A stretch of 64,000 nt of DNA from the NCBI GenBank assembly GCA_027943335.1, contig BSBK01002161.1, forward strand, positions 1,433,001 through 1,497,000, read 5' to 3'. Position numbers and translations under genes: made by a program. Shown here piece after piece: positions 34,907-47,047 of this stretch. The notes beneath the pieces were generated by a model. That model saw only the letters and a list, made by a program, of their open reading frames with translations. It was not told where the DNA came from and made no database searches. Every line of letters begins with the position of its first letter. The stretch's first letter is position 1. This stretch comes from Chamaecyparis obtusa (taxonomy: Eukaryota; Streptophyta; Pinopsida; Cupressales; Cupressaceae).

Positions 34907-36474
34907 TGTAAGAACCCCTTCTGGTTCTAACTTTAACAAACACCAAATTGCTTCATTTTTCTATGTTTGACATTTCAGCAAACACTTTGCATGAAACCTT
35001 TATCTTGTTGTCTTTTATTTTCATACTGTATTTGCTTGCTTGGAATGGTTTCAAATGAAGTTTAAATGCTAGCAAATAATTATCAAGAGATCCAGGCAAT
35101 GAACTGAAATACAAATGCAATCCCTTTTGACCATTTGAATGCATAAATAAGGTTTCTTCATGTAAAAAGTGCATCTACGGCCAATAGACATTTCTACAAA
35201 CACTTGGAATGCATCCTTACAATTCTTTCACCAAAGAAATGTTTACAAATATACTAGAAACCATAGATATATTTTAAATGCAAATTGGCACCTTTAAACA
35301 CCAAATGCAACTGCCTTGAGATGAATCGCAACCCCAACGAAGAGTCATGCAATCCACTAAATTGTGGACGCCAGCAGTTTAATGGCTTCCTTGCTAAAGG
35401 AAGTCTTAACGCTCCAAATGGGTGCCAAGTAGGAGAGACGGCAGCCTCCCAATCAAGCTGTAACTGAAAACCTTAAACCGCAGCCTCCTTAAATTAATTT
35501 GAAGCTTCCATAAATTAAATCGCAACTTCCTTGAGGAGTTACGATTTTGCATAAGTTTGAATAATTCTTCAATCAAACCCTCATACTGATTTAACAAACA
35601 CTTGTAATCAATTTCCAACACAATTCATTGGCAATTAGAATCCAACTCAAAGTGTAAACAACACCAGAAGAATTTTGCAGCCTTCAAAGTTTCAAACCCT
35701 TCCCCATTCCATCAATGAGAATGCATGATAATGATATTTCTGGCATACATCAGAACCAAAAATTATCAACAACATAATCAAAATGAATCTTCAGATGTTC
35801 AGTGCACAATTCACCACTATATCCAGTGATTCAAAGTGCGAATAAGGGCAGCAATCAGTCCTCAAACCCTAGCTAAGAACTCCTCAACAATTTCTCCAAA
35901 AAATAAAGACAGCCAATAATGAATAACGAATTCTCCATAGAATCTCTTTTTTATAATAAAAGAAGTGTGGCTTCTCCAACACACTTTTCACTTAAAAAAC
36001 TTCTCACACACACTTTTAAATTATAACACAAATGATAAAGTTATTTATCAAGATAAACTTAATAAACAACTTATAGTAAAAGCTCCATCAAATAGAATCT
36101 ATTAAAAGCTCAAGAAGCCCAACACCCTGTGCCTCCACTACACTACCAAAAATAGTAACTGCCCACAATAGACTTACTAAAAATAGTAAGTCCCTCAAAC
36201 TAGAAACTCTGCAAATGAATCCACAACTCCACTGATACGAATGCTCAGGCGCTTTGTTAAAAATAGCAATCATGACGATCACCCAAAATAAGCACTTACT
36301 ATAAATAGTAAGTCTGTCAATCTGACTCAAACAAAGAGCAATCCTGACATCACAAACCTCCAGAGTGGAAACTGACCATTGGCTATGTCACACAACCCTC
36401 TCCAACATCCTGATTAGCCTATGAAGGTCATAGAAATAAGCCAATCCCACGTGCCTAGAAACGGGGACATTTCA
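34907..36474 (-). mobile_element. E6: solo LTR of the TGTAATGTCCCC superfamily, inside E2
   Basis: 1,568 bp with target duplication ATGAT at 34902-34906 and 36475-36479. On the minus strand it starts TGAAATGTCCCCGTTTCT and ends GGGGTTCTTACA, the same ends as the E4 LTR (AGGGTTCTTACA), and internal text matches the E3 LTRs (SSLRDLLF-type reading, paired hairpins at 36171-36192 and 36294-36313). No internal region remains, consistent with LTR-LTR recombination. Confidence 0.92.
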
Positions 36475-36806
36475 ATGATAAAAACCTATCATAAAGGTTA
36501 GGTTGGAGAGATGTAGAGGAAGATGACAGAGAAATGGATTCAATCAAGATCTCATTCGATACATCTGACACTTCACTACTAGACACCTGATGAGGTTCAC
36601 TAATAAATGTATCATCAAAGTGCTCATAAAAGAAATCATAAATCTTGAAAATAAAACAAACTTCTCACAATGAAATGAAATGCAAATCCTAACAAAGCAA
36701 GATTTATTTATTTTTTGTATTTTTATGTTTATAAATGCAATGCATGTAAAAGAAAGATCTAACTACCAAGATCAAACAAGGAGGGTTCACGTCGGGTTCA
36801 CCAAAA
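36475..36806 (-). promoter_or_regulatory. E2 leader with primer binding site
   Basis: Immediately inside the right (5') LTR on the minus strand, after a 3-base spacer, is TGGTGAACCCGACGTGAAC (36785-36803). It begins TGG as a tRNA-primed site must; I did not assign the tRNA. The rest is short leader sequence. Confidence 0.75.
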
Positions 36807-38456
36807 TGTTCAGGGGGAAAATGGCATCAATGAGTCTAACAATGCAAGCTAGGTATATCAAGTTTAACACTTTCAATACAAGAGAAAGAGGGCCTTCCAA
36901 GCATAGCTCTCAATACAACCTAGGTTAGATTAGCAAAACCCAAAGGTGATAAGGGATGCCCATGCTAAACCCAAGCTATATCAAGGAAGTACACTAGCAA
37001 GGCCTCTTTCATGCAATGCAATTCGATATAGATATATAATGAAAACAATAAGATTGAACTAATTGATTAAGCAAAAAGTGTAAGATGAGTCTAGGAACCA
37101 AGTATATGCAATCAGCCCAATTAAGATAAAAGAACAAATCTATTCTAACAGATGAAACAAATGATAAGGTACTTACCTCGAAATATGCAATGGAATATGG
37201 CTTTTTGCTCTAAAAATTGCAGAACTGAGACTATGGCAGGACTTCTGACTGCAGATTTACCATCACAACAGAAAACCAAAAAATTGTTGTTTTTCTCAGA
37301 CCTCTAGGAACAAGTCGACCTGGTGCCACATGTTCCAAACACTTTTCCACAAAGTCACCATGTTCCTGGGACACTGTAGCAAAGTCAACCTAACTTATTC
37401 AGAAAGGTCTCGAGGAGTAGATTCCAAATCTGCGGTCGCCAAATTGATAACCTACAAGTCTATTACAAGATTGGTGTATGTGGGTGGCTATAAAGGGATT
37501 TGCCTTAGTCAACCCCTTGTTTTGGTGATTCCCACCTCCACAACTAGCCCTTAGGAAAGATGTTGTGTGTGTATGTAGTGCTCGTGAATCCTAGATTGTA
37601 GATCTAGAATGTAAAAGAGCTAGCAAATGCTATGAATCTACTCTATGAGTGAAACCCTAGCATGTAAGTATGCTTGTAAATGTAAATGTGTGCAAAATAT
37701 GAAGAGACAAAAATCAGATCTAAATATAGCACAGAAAGCATATCAAGCCCCCAAGGCTAAAGTACTCTAACCATCTTCATGATCCCCTTGCATCTCCGTG
37801 ATGTCATGTAATGCTTGAATGCTTGAATTGAAGAAACGTAAATGAAGGCCTCACTTTGCAATGAAAGAATTAGATTCAGCCCTTAGTCTCCACCTTGCGA
37901 TTGCTCTATGTCAGATTGGGGTGTCCACGCATGCTTGTACCTTGCTTCTATCATCATCCATCATGAGGCAAATGAGGCATTGGATGTCTTTTTATAGTGA
38001 ATTTCCAAAATTACCCCCATGGGAGCCGACTGCAGTGAGCGAGAAATAATGGAACTTTGAAATAGGACCGGGCCCAACGCTTTCCAACCACTAGGGAACA
38101 GGTTGACCTGGTCAGCCTATTCCCTAGGAGGCCAAAGTCTTGGGTTTGTAACCCAAGCTTCTAGAACTGAAGAGGATCTAGGTGTAATGTGCATCGGGGA
38201 CTGATAAATCGAGGATAGATTCAGGAAAATGGGGCCTAGAAAGAGGAGGGTGCATAGAAATTAGATCCTACCTCGGCCTATGAGTGAGAGAAAGGGAAAT
38301 CAAGGAAGAAGTGTTAGGTCCTACCTCAAGTTTTCTTAGGATAAAGAAAGAAAGAAAGAGGAAAGTGTGTGCTCCAAGTGCAAATGTGCAATGCAAACAC
38401 ACTAAAGAGGAGCTAAAAGGTCATAAATTGAAGTGCGTCCAATTTAAGATGGTACA
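36807..38456 (-). repeat. E2 right LTR (5' LTR of the minus-strand element)
   Basis: 1,650 bp, plus-strand start TGTTCAGGGGG and end GGTACA. Uninterrupted partner of 25925-28638. Short open frames inside it are not genes. Confidence 0.95.
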
Positions 38457-38461
38457 ATAGG

Positions 38462-40758
38462 GAGGAAGCATGGGTTAAGATAAAAACATCTCCCCTTTCC
38501 AAAGAAGGTTCTGTGAACCTTGCATACCAAGTTTGGTACAAGGAATCAATAAAACCTCCTCTCAACAATGAAACTCTTTATTGTGACTAAGTCTTCGAAC
38601 TTCTTCACAAAAAGAGGGGTGTTTTTGATAGAAACCCTCGAGGCATCAAAGAGTTGATAAAAAAGGAAGAGAGCGAAAATCTCCAAGACAAAGGATTGTA
38701 GGGAAGAAAAGAGAACCTTAGGGTAATACAAGTGTATGGAACACTGAAGTCTCCAAAAGATCTACGATTCTCACATGTATGAGGGTGCCAAGATAAGATA
38801 AATTTATTAATGTCCAACGAAAGACCACAAAGAGGGTCCAAGGGACTGCCGAAACAAAGCAAAGGCCAGTCCACAATAGAGAAACCAAACAACACTCGAG
38901 AAGAGAAAACAACAAAAAAACCACAAGCTACCGCCCTGGAGCAGCCATGAAAAAGTCCAAAACCAAAGAGTAAGCCAAAGGGCTAGAGGAAACCCCAAGC
39001 TAACCCTGAGGACCTCTAGAGACAGAAGAAGATCATTGTTGAGTAGAGTCCTTATGAGGCCCCACAAATTTGGAATGGCTAGAAGGGGGCCAAAGCAGCC
39101 ACTTGGTGCCATGCACCGGAGAAAGCACCAAGAAGAAAGAGGTGGTAAGCTGACTAGAGTGTTGACTCGAAGGGAGCCGATGCTGAACGGAGCGGCCCCC
39201 ATAGCCTCAAGGATTTCTGAAGATAAAAAACCAAGTAGTGTTGGTTGATGAACCTAAAGAAGGCCGAGAGAGAGTATGTCTCCCTAAATAGGCAGAAGAA
39301 TCTCCCCTTGATCTCATAGTAAATAGGACACCGAAAAATGAAGTGTGGCTCGGACTCCACTTCCCCCTAACTGCAGAGCTGGAAAACCCTATCCTCCCTA
39401 TCCACCAAATGGTCGGTCTGGATGTGTAGCTGATGTGATCCCACCCTGAATGAACCAAGGTGTATATAAAGAGAATGCGACCAGTGGTAAGAAAGGTAAA
39501 GGAGGCAGACAATAATCCCACCCTCAACATCTAAAATGTGCTCATCATAGAAAGCCACCCTGGGGCGAAGTACCCTATGGGGGTTAACCTAAGTAGCCCA
39601 GATATACTTGTAAATGTTTGTCCTGATGTGCATATTCAGCTCTTTCCTAGAAGGGAGGAGATGATGAGGGGGCATCCAATGAGTAAGAGAACTAAGGAAG
39701 ACAATCGATCACAACACCAATCAAACCCAGAAGAGTCGAAGCCTGAGAAAACCAACCACGAGCCCAACCCAAGAAATAGAAGCCGCAATAGCCTCTGAGG
39801 AACACAAGGCCAAGTAAGAGTATCTTTGACGCCCTTCCTGGAGTCCGCAGAGCCCTTGAGCCGATGCAAGAACCAAACAAGGTCAAAGATGGTACCAAGC
39901 CTGAAGGGGCGGGCACCGAACTTGGCCAGAATAATGCTATGAGGAGTGGACTGTATACATCTAATGATGCACTGGAGAAGAAGAGTCTGGACTAGCTCCA
40001 CCGAGGCCCAATCCGACTCAAGCAAGGAGGGCCTCCAAACAACAAAACCATAGAAGATCGTCATCAAAGTATCCATAAGAGTCATCTTGGACGTGGTGTC
40101 CTGGAAGGGGTGTTTGATGCACTGTCTCTCAAGAAGGGCTAAAGAACCATACCCTTTGTTGATATGCAGCTGCAAGGCAGATCTCATGCTCAAACAAGGT
40201 CCAAACTCCAAAGAACTTGACCCCTAGATAAGTGTAAGAGGAAGTGATCTCCACCTACACACCTTGGAAGAAGAGGTGGAGGTGAGACGTCTTAAGACTA
40301 TTAAAGACCATCACCTTGGTCTTGTCTAGCATAACTGTCAACTGTCATGAATCACAAAAAGAAGTAAGGCCAAAAAGAAGTCTCTACTAATCCTTCGGAG
40401 AGGAAGCAAGGAGGACCACATCGTTAGCAAAGAGCAAAATAGAGATCATAACCTAGTGAAGAGCGCTCATAAACAAAAGCCTCTAACTCATCAATATAAA
40501 TCCCAAACAAAGTGGGGGGCAAAGAGCAGCACTGCTTCACCCCAATGGTCCTCCTGATGGGGTCAAACACCCCATCAGGGGTCCTGATGCAACCGATAAC
40601 AATCTCATAGTCTCATGATAGCAACCAAACGAGTCTCAGAAATACCAATGTTGTGTAGTCTCTGGAAAAGGGTCATCATGGGCATAGAATCAAAAGCTTC
40701 GCAAAAATCCACAAAGCGATAGTAGACCTTTGAGGAGCAATGGCGAGCCTCCTCAATA
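38462..40758 (-). pseudogene. LINE retrotransposon: RT C-terminal part and 3' region
   Basis: Non-LTR retrotransposon polyprotein on the minus strand, the downstream half of an element split by E4. RT blocks: YYRFVDFCEAFDSMP (about 40680-40740), RTPDGVFDPIRRTIGVKQ, PPTLFGIYIDELEAF, then the catalytic box reading FANDVVLLASS where F/Y-A-D-D is required; the first Asp is Asn (codon 40423-40425). Downstream are KYGSLALLERQ-type text, ARPFRLGTIFDLVWF, and a terminal zinc-knuckle-like region (ESEPHFIFRCPIYYEIKGRF, about 39290-39360). Text reminiscent of the LINE 3' end continues to the E2 target duplication. Frameshifts and stops throughout. Confidence 0.88.
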
Positions 40759-41272
40759 TGTAATCTCCACGTTTTAGCGTGACCATGACTGGATGGATTA
40801 GCCTATCATGTGACCCTCGTAGGCTAATGAAGATGGACAGAGGGTCTCTTTCAGTGGGCATCTACTCCAGGAATTCGTATGCTTTCGTTTGGCATCATTT
40901 GGACTTCATTTGCTATACTTTTGCCATGTTTACTATTTATAGTAGGCCTAATGTTATTCGAGAAGGACCCTTTCTATTTTTGGAAAGTTCATTTGGTCAC
41001 GTGGCGAAATAATAGGTGAGACTCCTGTTTCAGACGGCATATTTAAAGGATAAGTATTTTGGGAATTATTATTATTTTAGTGGCCAAATTATTATTAAAT
41101 CATTAAATGGCTTATTATAAAGTTACAATTTTAATTTATAATTTCACTTAAGTTGAGGGTTGAGTCATCATTGGAACGGCCCATTTATTCAACTAATTTA
41201 TGGAAGCTTAAGCTAAGGTATTAATTAAAGTATTGAAGTAAATGAATTATTAAAAGAAAAACATATATTTAT
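40759..41272 (+). repeat. E4 left LTR, first part
   Basis: Starts TGTAATCTCCACG (decayed TGTAATGTCCCC) and matches 54149-54665. It is interrupted at TTTAT by E3 and resumes at 50077. Confidence 0.92.
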
Positions 41273-42737
41273 TGTAATGTCCCCGTTTTTTAGACTTATG
41301 AGATTAGCTTGGTTTGGCGACCCTCACAGGCTAATCAGGCGATCAGAGGGGGTCAGATGGTGGAGCTAGTGTTGGGATTCCATTCTGGAGGTTCAGATTA
41401 TCAGGTCTACTCTTCGTTCAGGTCATTTTGGTCAACTTACTATTTTGAGTAAGTGGTATTTGGGGTATGGCCAAGATTAGCAAGGTGTCTACACGAAGTG
41501 TCAGATGTCTCAAGATCGAGTTTCAGAGAATCTCTAGTTTGAGAGACTTACTATTTATAGTAAGTCTATTTTTAGCAGTTGGCTATTTTTGGCAGTGGGT
41601 TATTTTTGGCAGGGCAGTTGACGTTGTGGCTCTAGTGTCGGAAATGAGTTTGTACAATCAGCGGGATTCAAAGACTTTTGGTTTTTAAAGTTATCGTTAT
41701 TAAATTAAATTATTTTAATTTAATAACTTTAATACTTTATAACTTTAATGTTATAAAGTGAAGAGGTCATTTAAAAGCCTTTTTAATGAAAAAAGTGAAA
41801 TTGTGTTTTTTCCGAAAAAGCTATATATTCTACTCGAAAAAGCACTTTCATTCATCCATTGTTGAATTATGATTTTATTGAAGTTTGTGAGAGAGACAAC
41901 CCGACTAGGGTTTTGAGGATGGATTCATCCTCTAGCAATTTGAGCCATTACAAATTGATGGTGAATTTTGCAGTTGTATCTGAGATCATAGTCCACTGCT
42001 GAAGTATACTGGATGTGTGTGAAGTTTTAATTCTACAGGCAATCTGATTCTGAATTAAATCCAGTGCTGATGTATACTGGAATTCTGAGAAGTTTTTAAT
42101 CTGCAGCAAATTGGTTAATTCTCCTGAGGTTTGATTTGTTTGTTTGTAGAGGATTGTTTGCTAGCATTGTGAACATTGGTAAATCTAACTATTACAAAAT
42201 CTGGTTATTAATTGCTACTGTACGGAATTATTGTTGGAGTCGTACAGTTTTCTTTCAAAGCCGTACCTGTACAGAATTACTACTGGGGCTGTGTTGGTGT
42301 ACAGAATTGGTATGTGTGCTCATTTCCTTGCACAAGGTTAGCATAGAAGAGACTTCTATTGTCTCACATTAAGGAAGAAGCAATGTGTGAAGTGCTGCGT
42401 TTGAATTTAGGAATCTGCGGGTTGTGACAAGAGGCTAGGGTTTCATTTGCAACAGCTGTACTTTGAACCAGGTGTTTATTTATTAATCTAATCTCCTTCC
42501 TTCCAGCTGTTAATGAGTTTAAAAGTTTACGAATTGTTTGGGTTGTTGATAATTAGTTTTATCATGAAAAATTGTATTCTAAAAATGAGGAATTAAAGAT
42601 TATAATTGGCTATTGTTGTGTTTTGATAAATCTGTGAATTATTGAAATTGACATATGTTTTGGAAAAATAAACAAATTGCAATTACATTTGAGGAAAAAT
42701 CCAAATTTATAATAGAGAGCTAGTTGGGCTCTTCACA
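41273..42737 (+). repeat. E3 left (5') LTR
   Basis: Starts TGTAATGTCCCCG and ends GGGCTCTTCACA. Contains two hairpins (41435-41454 degraded, 41545-41566 perfect) and tgtacgg/gtacgg motifs near 42220-42280. A TATA-like ctatatattc lies at 41821. Confidence 0.95.
41545..41566 (+). promoter_or_regulatory. Perfect hairpin in E3 5' LTR
   Basis: A 9-bp stem GACTTACTA / TAGTAAGTC around loop TTTA. The same structure recurs at 47356-47377 in the 3' LTR and in E6 with a different loop. Its role is unknown; it could be a palindromic protein site or an RNA structure. Confidence 0.75.
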
Positions 42738-42738
42738 G

Positions 42739-42750
42739 TGGTATCAGAGC
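42739..42750 (+). promoter_or_regulatory. E3 primer binding site (initiator tRNA-Met)
   Basis: TGGTATCAGAGC starts one base after the LTR. It is the standard complement of the 3' end of plant initiator tRNA-Met. Confidence 0.93.
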
Positions 42751-42834
42751 CTTTTTCCTGCCATCCTGTGGGTTCTGGAATCATTTTTATTCAGAAGTTT
42801 TTATAAGTGATCAGCACTTCTATTTTCTCTAGCT

Positions 42835-45800
42835 ATGCATAAATACAGGAGGCCCAGTTCCAGAAGTCATCCTAGCAGTAAGGGAAATAGAGAGGAATTA
42901 AATGCTTTAGTAGAGAGCATGGAGAGACTTAGACTGCATCAGCAGAGATTGGCAGAGAGTTTGTCGGATCCAGTTACAATAGACAGGGCAGTGAGATATA
43001 TGGTCTCTGCCTTTAGAAGGCCGACATCGAGTTTGCAGGGGAGAAGGCTGGAGTTTTCTCCGACAGTAGTCCATGATGTTGATGTTCCTACCAAAGTAAC
43101 GAGAATCGGAATCGGCAAGGCCGAATCGAATTGCGAATCGGCGGTGAATCGCCAGTGAATCGGCTACGAATCGGCAAAGTGAAAAAACCCTTGAAATTTA
43201 GAGATTTTAATGATTTAAAACTTATTTCATGCACCATTTATTGAATATGACTTAATAAGAACACTATAACTGTGCATCACATACATTACACGTAAAATGT
43301 AAATTGTAGCTAAAGTAAATAGAAATCATAGGATCGTAATGAGTCAATCATAGAATGTATGTAAGATGAAGATCCATAAGACATCAAATCATAAATGTAT
43401 GTAAGATGAAGATCCATGAAACAAATGTCTATCAGTATCTGTAAGATCCATAAAACTAAACCATTTCATAGTATGAATCTATGATGCTTGATCATTGATC
43501 AATGCCAAATGTCAAAGTCTTCATAACTAGATCTTAGGTAGTCTTTGTTGGTGGCTGTTTTCAAGTCCCTAGGTCCGGCAAATGAGGTTTGAATGATTTT
43601 GGCCTGTTGGGAAGTCATGTCTATCTGGGATTTGGGTGAGAGCTAAGCTAAGTTTGTCATAGAGACAGGGTCGAAACCAAGTGATTTGTGATAAAATGAG
43701 TTAAAACCCTTTGAGAATCCTTTTGCCAGCTTCAGTTTGACCTTAGAAAGCCATGATGGATTGTGGGAGGTAACCCTGCTAAAAGCTTGTTGAATCCTGA
43801 AATTTGGTTAAGTCTGGAATTTTCAAAATCTAGAATCTGCATCTTAACTCCTATGAAGCTGGAACCTATCTCAAACATCCTTAAGTATATATATTTTATA
43901 ATTTATACAAATATAACTTAAAGTATAAGAAATTAAATAAATCAAACTTATACTCAAATGTTATATTTGTATAAACTTACAAGTATAACTAAGGCAAATG
44001 ACCAAACAAATAATAAAAAAGTATTGTGTTTTTTTTAATTCTTTAAGTTGAACTTTTATGCTGCCGCGGCCGATCCACGAAGCTGAAAATCGGCGATTTT
44101 TGCCTAAATTGCCCATGAATCGCAATTCATGCGATTTTTGGGGTTTGAATCGGCCGATTCTGATTCCGACTCAAAAAAAATCGAGAGGGGTGAGTCAGAT
44201 CGCCGAATCGCCGAAATCACCTGAATCGCGGCGATTCTCGTTACTCTGGTTCCTACATCTAGTTCAACACCTACTATTCCCATCCACGGTGCTGGTGATG
44301 GATTTATTGCACAGGAGCCAGTGGATGTTTCAATGCCATTGGTTGACAGCAGCGTTGAGCATCACCAGGTTGAGGCTCCCAGAGCAGTCACTACAGATTG
44401 TACAGAGGCAACTGATGTTGCAATTATCACTAAGTGTTCAGACTCTTTCATGGAGGGAGTGATTATTGAAGATGTTTATGCCAGCTGTAGTACTGTCGCT
44501 CCAGTTCAAGAGGCAGTTGCTTCCTCAGTTGGGACCGAGGCATGTACAGAGTCTCCCAGTGGTGAGGTTGGTGATTTGGGTACCACAGTGGAGTCAGTTG
44601 ATGACAGTTCATGCTCCAACATTGTTGGTGCACATCCTGACGTTGAGTCATGTGTGCAGACTCACGTGTCAGCAGTTGAGATTTCAACAGGAGATGTGGG
44701 AGTTGATAGTATAGACACTTCTGATGACACTTTTGAGGATGCTGTGAGCTGCATTGGAGATGACACCTCTTGTGAGATGTTGGGTGATGACTACGAGGAG
44801 CACATGAGCTCTGACAGCTCAGAGGTTTATGATAACAGTCGTAGTGTGGGATCAATACAGGAGACAGTGGCCTTTTCCTGTGTTGAAGATGTGAGCATGG
44901 AGCTTTCTAGTGATGACACTCACGATGGGAGTGTTGCAGTTGATTTGGGCAACGTAGTTTCATGCCACAGTTTAGTTGATTCACATGACGACATTGAGTC
45001 ATGCATGTAGCCAGAGTTAGGAGAGGAGATGCAGATAGATGATGTGTACACTAGCATTGCAGATATCTCCGATGCTAAGAGCGAGGATGATGAGTGTTGT
45101 AGTATTTCTGGCTTTCTATATCTGACTTTGGGAGTAGATTCAGCGTTGTCATATGGTGGTGGTGGGTTCCAGGATTCTATGTTACAAGGACTCACAGATG
45201 AGGACAGGGAAGCTTATGAGTGGCAAGAGTTTGTTACAGCCAGGGCTTCCACTTCTAGAGAGGAGGTTACTTCGTCGGTAACTCATGTGGATGTATTCCA
45301 GGTTCTGGATTGTCAGATGGTCGCAGAGGACAAGGGAGCTGGAGATTGCGTTGAGTCGGATTCAACAGCACCTTCCCCGGGGTTAGATGAGGGCGTGTCT
45401 GATGCCTTTACTCAGTTTGTAGATGTGTAGTCAAATGAAAGTACACAGAAAGACGGTGATCTTGAGGGGAGTTTGTTGGATACAGCTTTCTCTCATAGTG
45501 TAGACAGTGCGTTTGAGGTTGTTCATAGGAGGCCTGTTGTGCAAAGTCAACATGTGACTAGCTAGTTGCGAGTTAATGAGAGAGATGTTACTTCTACTCT
45601 CGAGCATTTTGATGTTGCTCGTCAGTTGTTGGCTATTTATGGTTGGAGTGCTCCTATGACAGATGAGCCCAGTGGTGGTTACCTTTCCTTGACAAAGATT
45701 CATTCTTTGCGTGAGGCTGTCAAGATTTTGAGACAGAACTACTTACAAATGGTAGCCGACCGAGATCACCTCGTTGAGTGGGGGAGTACAACTTATGAGG

Positions 45801-47029
45801 CGCTGATGGACAGGGAGGAGGAGGTGAGTAAGCTTACCCAGGAGCTCACAGCGACTACTGAGGTTTTAGAGGATACTCAGCGGGCTCTTCAAGAGTCGCA
45901 GATTCAGTTAGAGGAGGTGTCCGTGGAGTTGGAGCATTTACAGTCCACACCAGCCCCAGACCCAGTTCGATTGCACATTAAGGTGGTTGGTGGTGAGTTT
46001 TCTCTTACGATTGGTGATGAGAAACATGATGTGGCAGACACACATGTCCAGGATATGGGAGCACTTGGTACGGATGAGGTAGGAGTACCAGTGGAGTCAA
46101 GCTCTCAGGTTGATTTGCTCCCTTTAACTGGGAGTGAATCTATTACATCATCTCACATAGCTGATAGCATGGGACAGTTGGCTGTGCCACATTTTCAGAG
46201 AGATCAGCTGTGGATTGTGGGGGAGCAAGTTGACGCTTCCACGTATAATTTCTACTGCACCGAGTCATTCACGAAGTATTTACTTGAAAGTGCAGATGTG
46301 CGACAAGATTCTTATAGAGTATCTGAGGGTACTCTTATCCGAGGCTCTTATGCTATTCGGAGGTTGGTAGGGAAGATTGTGGAGACTTTATCTACTATGC
46401 TTCCCCACAGCGTTTTCGAGGTTGGGTTTGTTGAGAGGGTTGCTCAGGTTCCTACCCAACCAACAGTTATGCAAAGTCAAAGATTAGAGCCATCTCATGA
46501 TTCCCAGTTTGTTAATGATGAGCTATTGACAGAGATTGGGGCTTCCTACCGGCAATATACGGTGGGGTATGTTCATCATTTGTCTTTTGACCCACAGGTA
46601 GAAGATTTGTTCTCACGCAGGGGTAGATCGGCTCTAGTTTCTTATCATCCATTATGGGATGGATTGGCACCATCTTTTATAGATGGAATTGGCAGTTGCA
46701 AGCTAGACTACTTGCAGTATCCACACACTCAGGACTGTTTATCAGAGGACAGAGTTGATAACAATGATTCAGGTACATTTGCTCACTGTCGTTTTCTCAG
46801 TACAATTGGGTGTGAGTGTTGGATAGACAGGGACTCAGGTTTTGACAGAGTTATTATTTCAGTTGAGTTGAGTTCCACTGGGTTGTTTTCTGCAATGGCA
46901 TCTATAGTTGGTCTTCGGATGTTGTTTTCAGTGGTGCCTGTTCTGCTGATGTTGGTTTTTTCTTCACAGGAGTATGGTGAGGATAGGGACATTACTTATG
47001 ACCATCCTTGGGATCCGGGTGGTTTATGA
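42835..47029 (+). pseudogene. E3 long ORF: acidic coiled-coil protein of unknown family
   Basis: One reading frame from ATG 42835 to 47029 once the hAT insertion (1,157 bp plus 8-bp duplication) is discounted: about 1,010 codons with only three in-frame stops, all TAG (45008, 45428, 45563). The N-terminus is basic with a helical segment (ELNALVESMERLRLHQQRL). A long acidic Ser/Asp/Glu/Val-rich middle follows (44320-45430). Then come a conserved LEHFDVARQLL block, YLQMVADRDHLVEWGSTTYE, and a strong coiled coil near 45800-45950. The C-terminal part has YHPLWDG and ends with a conserved HPWDPGG. E4 encodes a homologue. No zinc knuckle, protease, RT or integrase motif. It may replace Gag, but this is speculation. 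Confidence 0.75.
43092..44248. mobile_element. Non-autonomous hAT element (MITE-like) inside E3 ORF
   Basis: 1,157 bp with 17-bp inverted ends: CAAAGTAACGAGAATCG on the left, and the complement of the right end reads CAGAGTAACGAGAATCG (one mismatch). The 8-bp target duplication GTTCCTAC is perfect (43084-43091 and 44249-44256). Both subterminal regions are dense in aatcgg/ccgatt repeats. No transposase. Discounting it leaves the interrupted E3 ORF in frame. Confidence 0.95.
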
Positions 47030-47047
47030 TGTTGCTTGTTTTTCCTA

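Larger units (their letters stand above)
25925..38456 (-). mobile_element. E2: Ty3/gypsy (Tat-like) retrotransposon without gag, carrying an antisense PMD gene
   Basis: LTRs of about 1.62-1.65 kb at 25925-28638 (interrupted) and 36807-38456, with target duplication ATAGG at 25920-25924 and 38457-38461. Orientation is set by the minus-strand RT and integrase and by a primer site next to the right LTR. RT, a second RNase H (typical of the Tat lineage) and integrase remain, while gag and protease are missing. Between pol and the 3' LTR lies a PMD-type gene on the opposite strand. E2 itself is hit by solo LTR E6 and by a copia-like solo LTR. In a sample of about 175 bases the LTRs differ by roughly 4% (hand count). 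Confidence 0.94.

Noticed and set aside
36088..36330. Protein-like frames inside E6 and the E3 LTRs (SSLRDLLF type)
   Set aside because: They lie over the hairpins in LTRs and differ in frame integrity between copies; the similarity is DNA-level LTR homology, not a gene.
45008..45565. TAG read as sense (suppression or recoding) in E3 ORF
   Set aside because: Other copies have Gln codons at several of the sites and E4 also has a TAA and frameshifts. Mutation explains it.
46879..46965. Envelope-like transmembrane segment in E3 ORF
   Set aside because: Not conserved as hydrophobic in E4 and it borders a splice-acceptor-like sequence. No signal peptide or other envelope feature.
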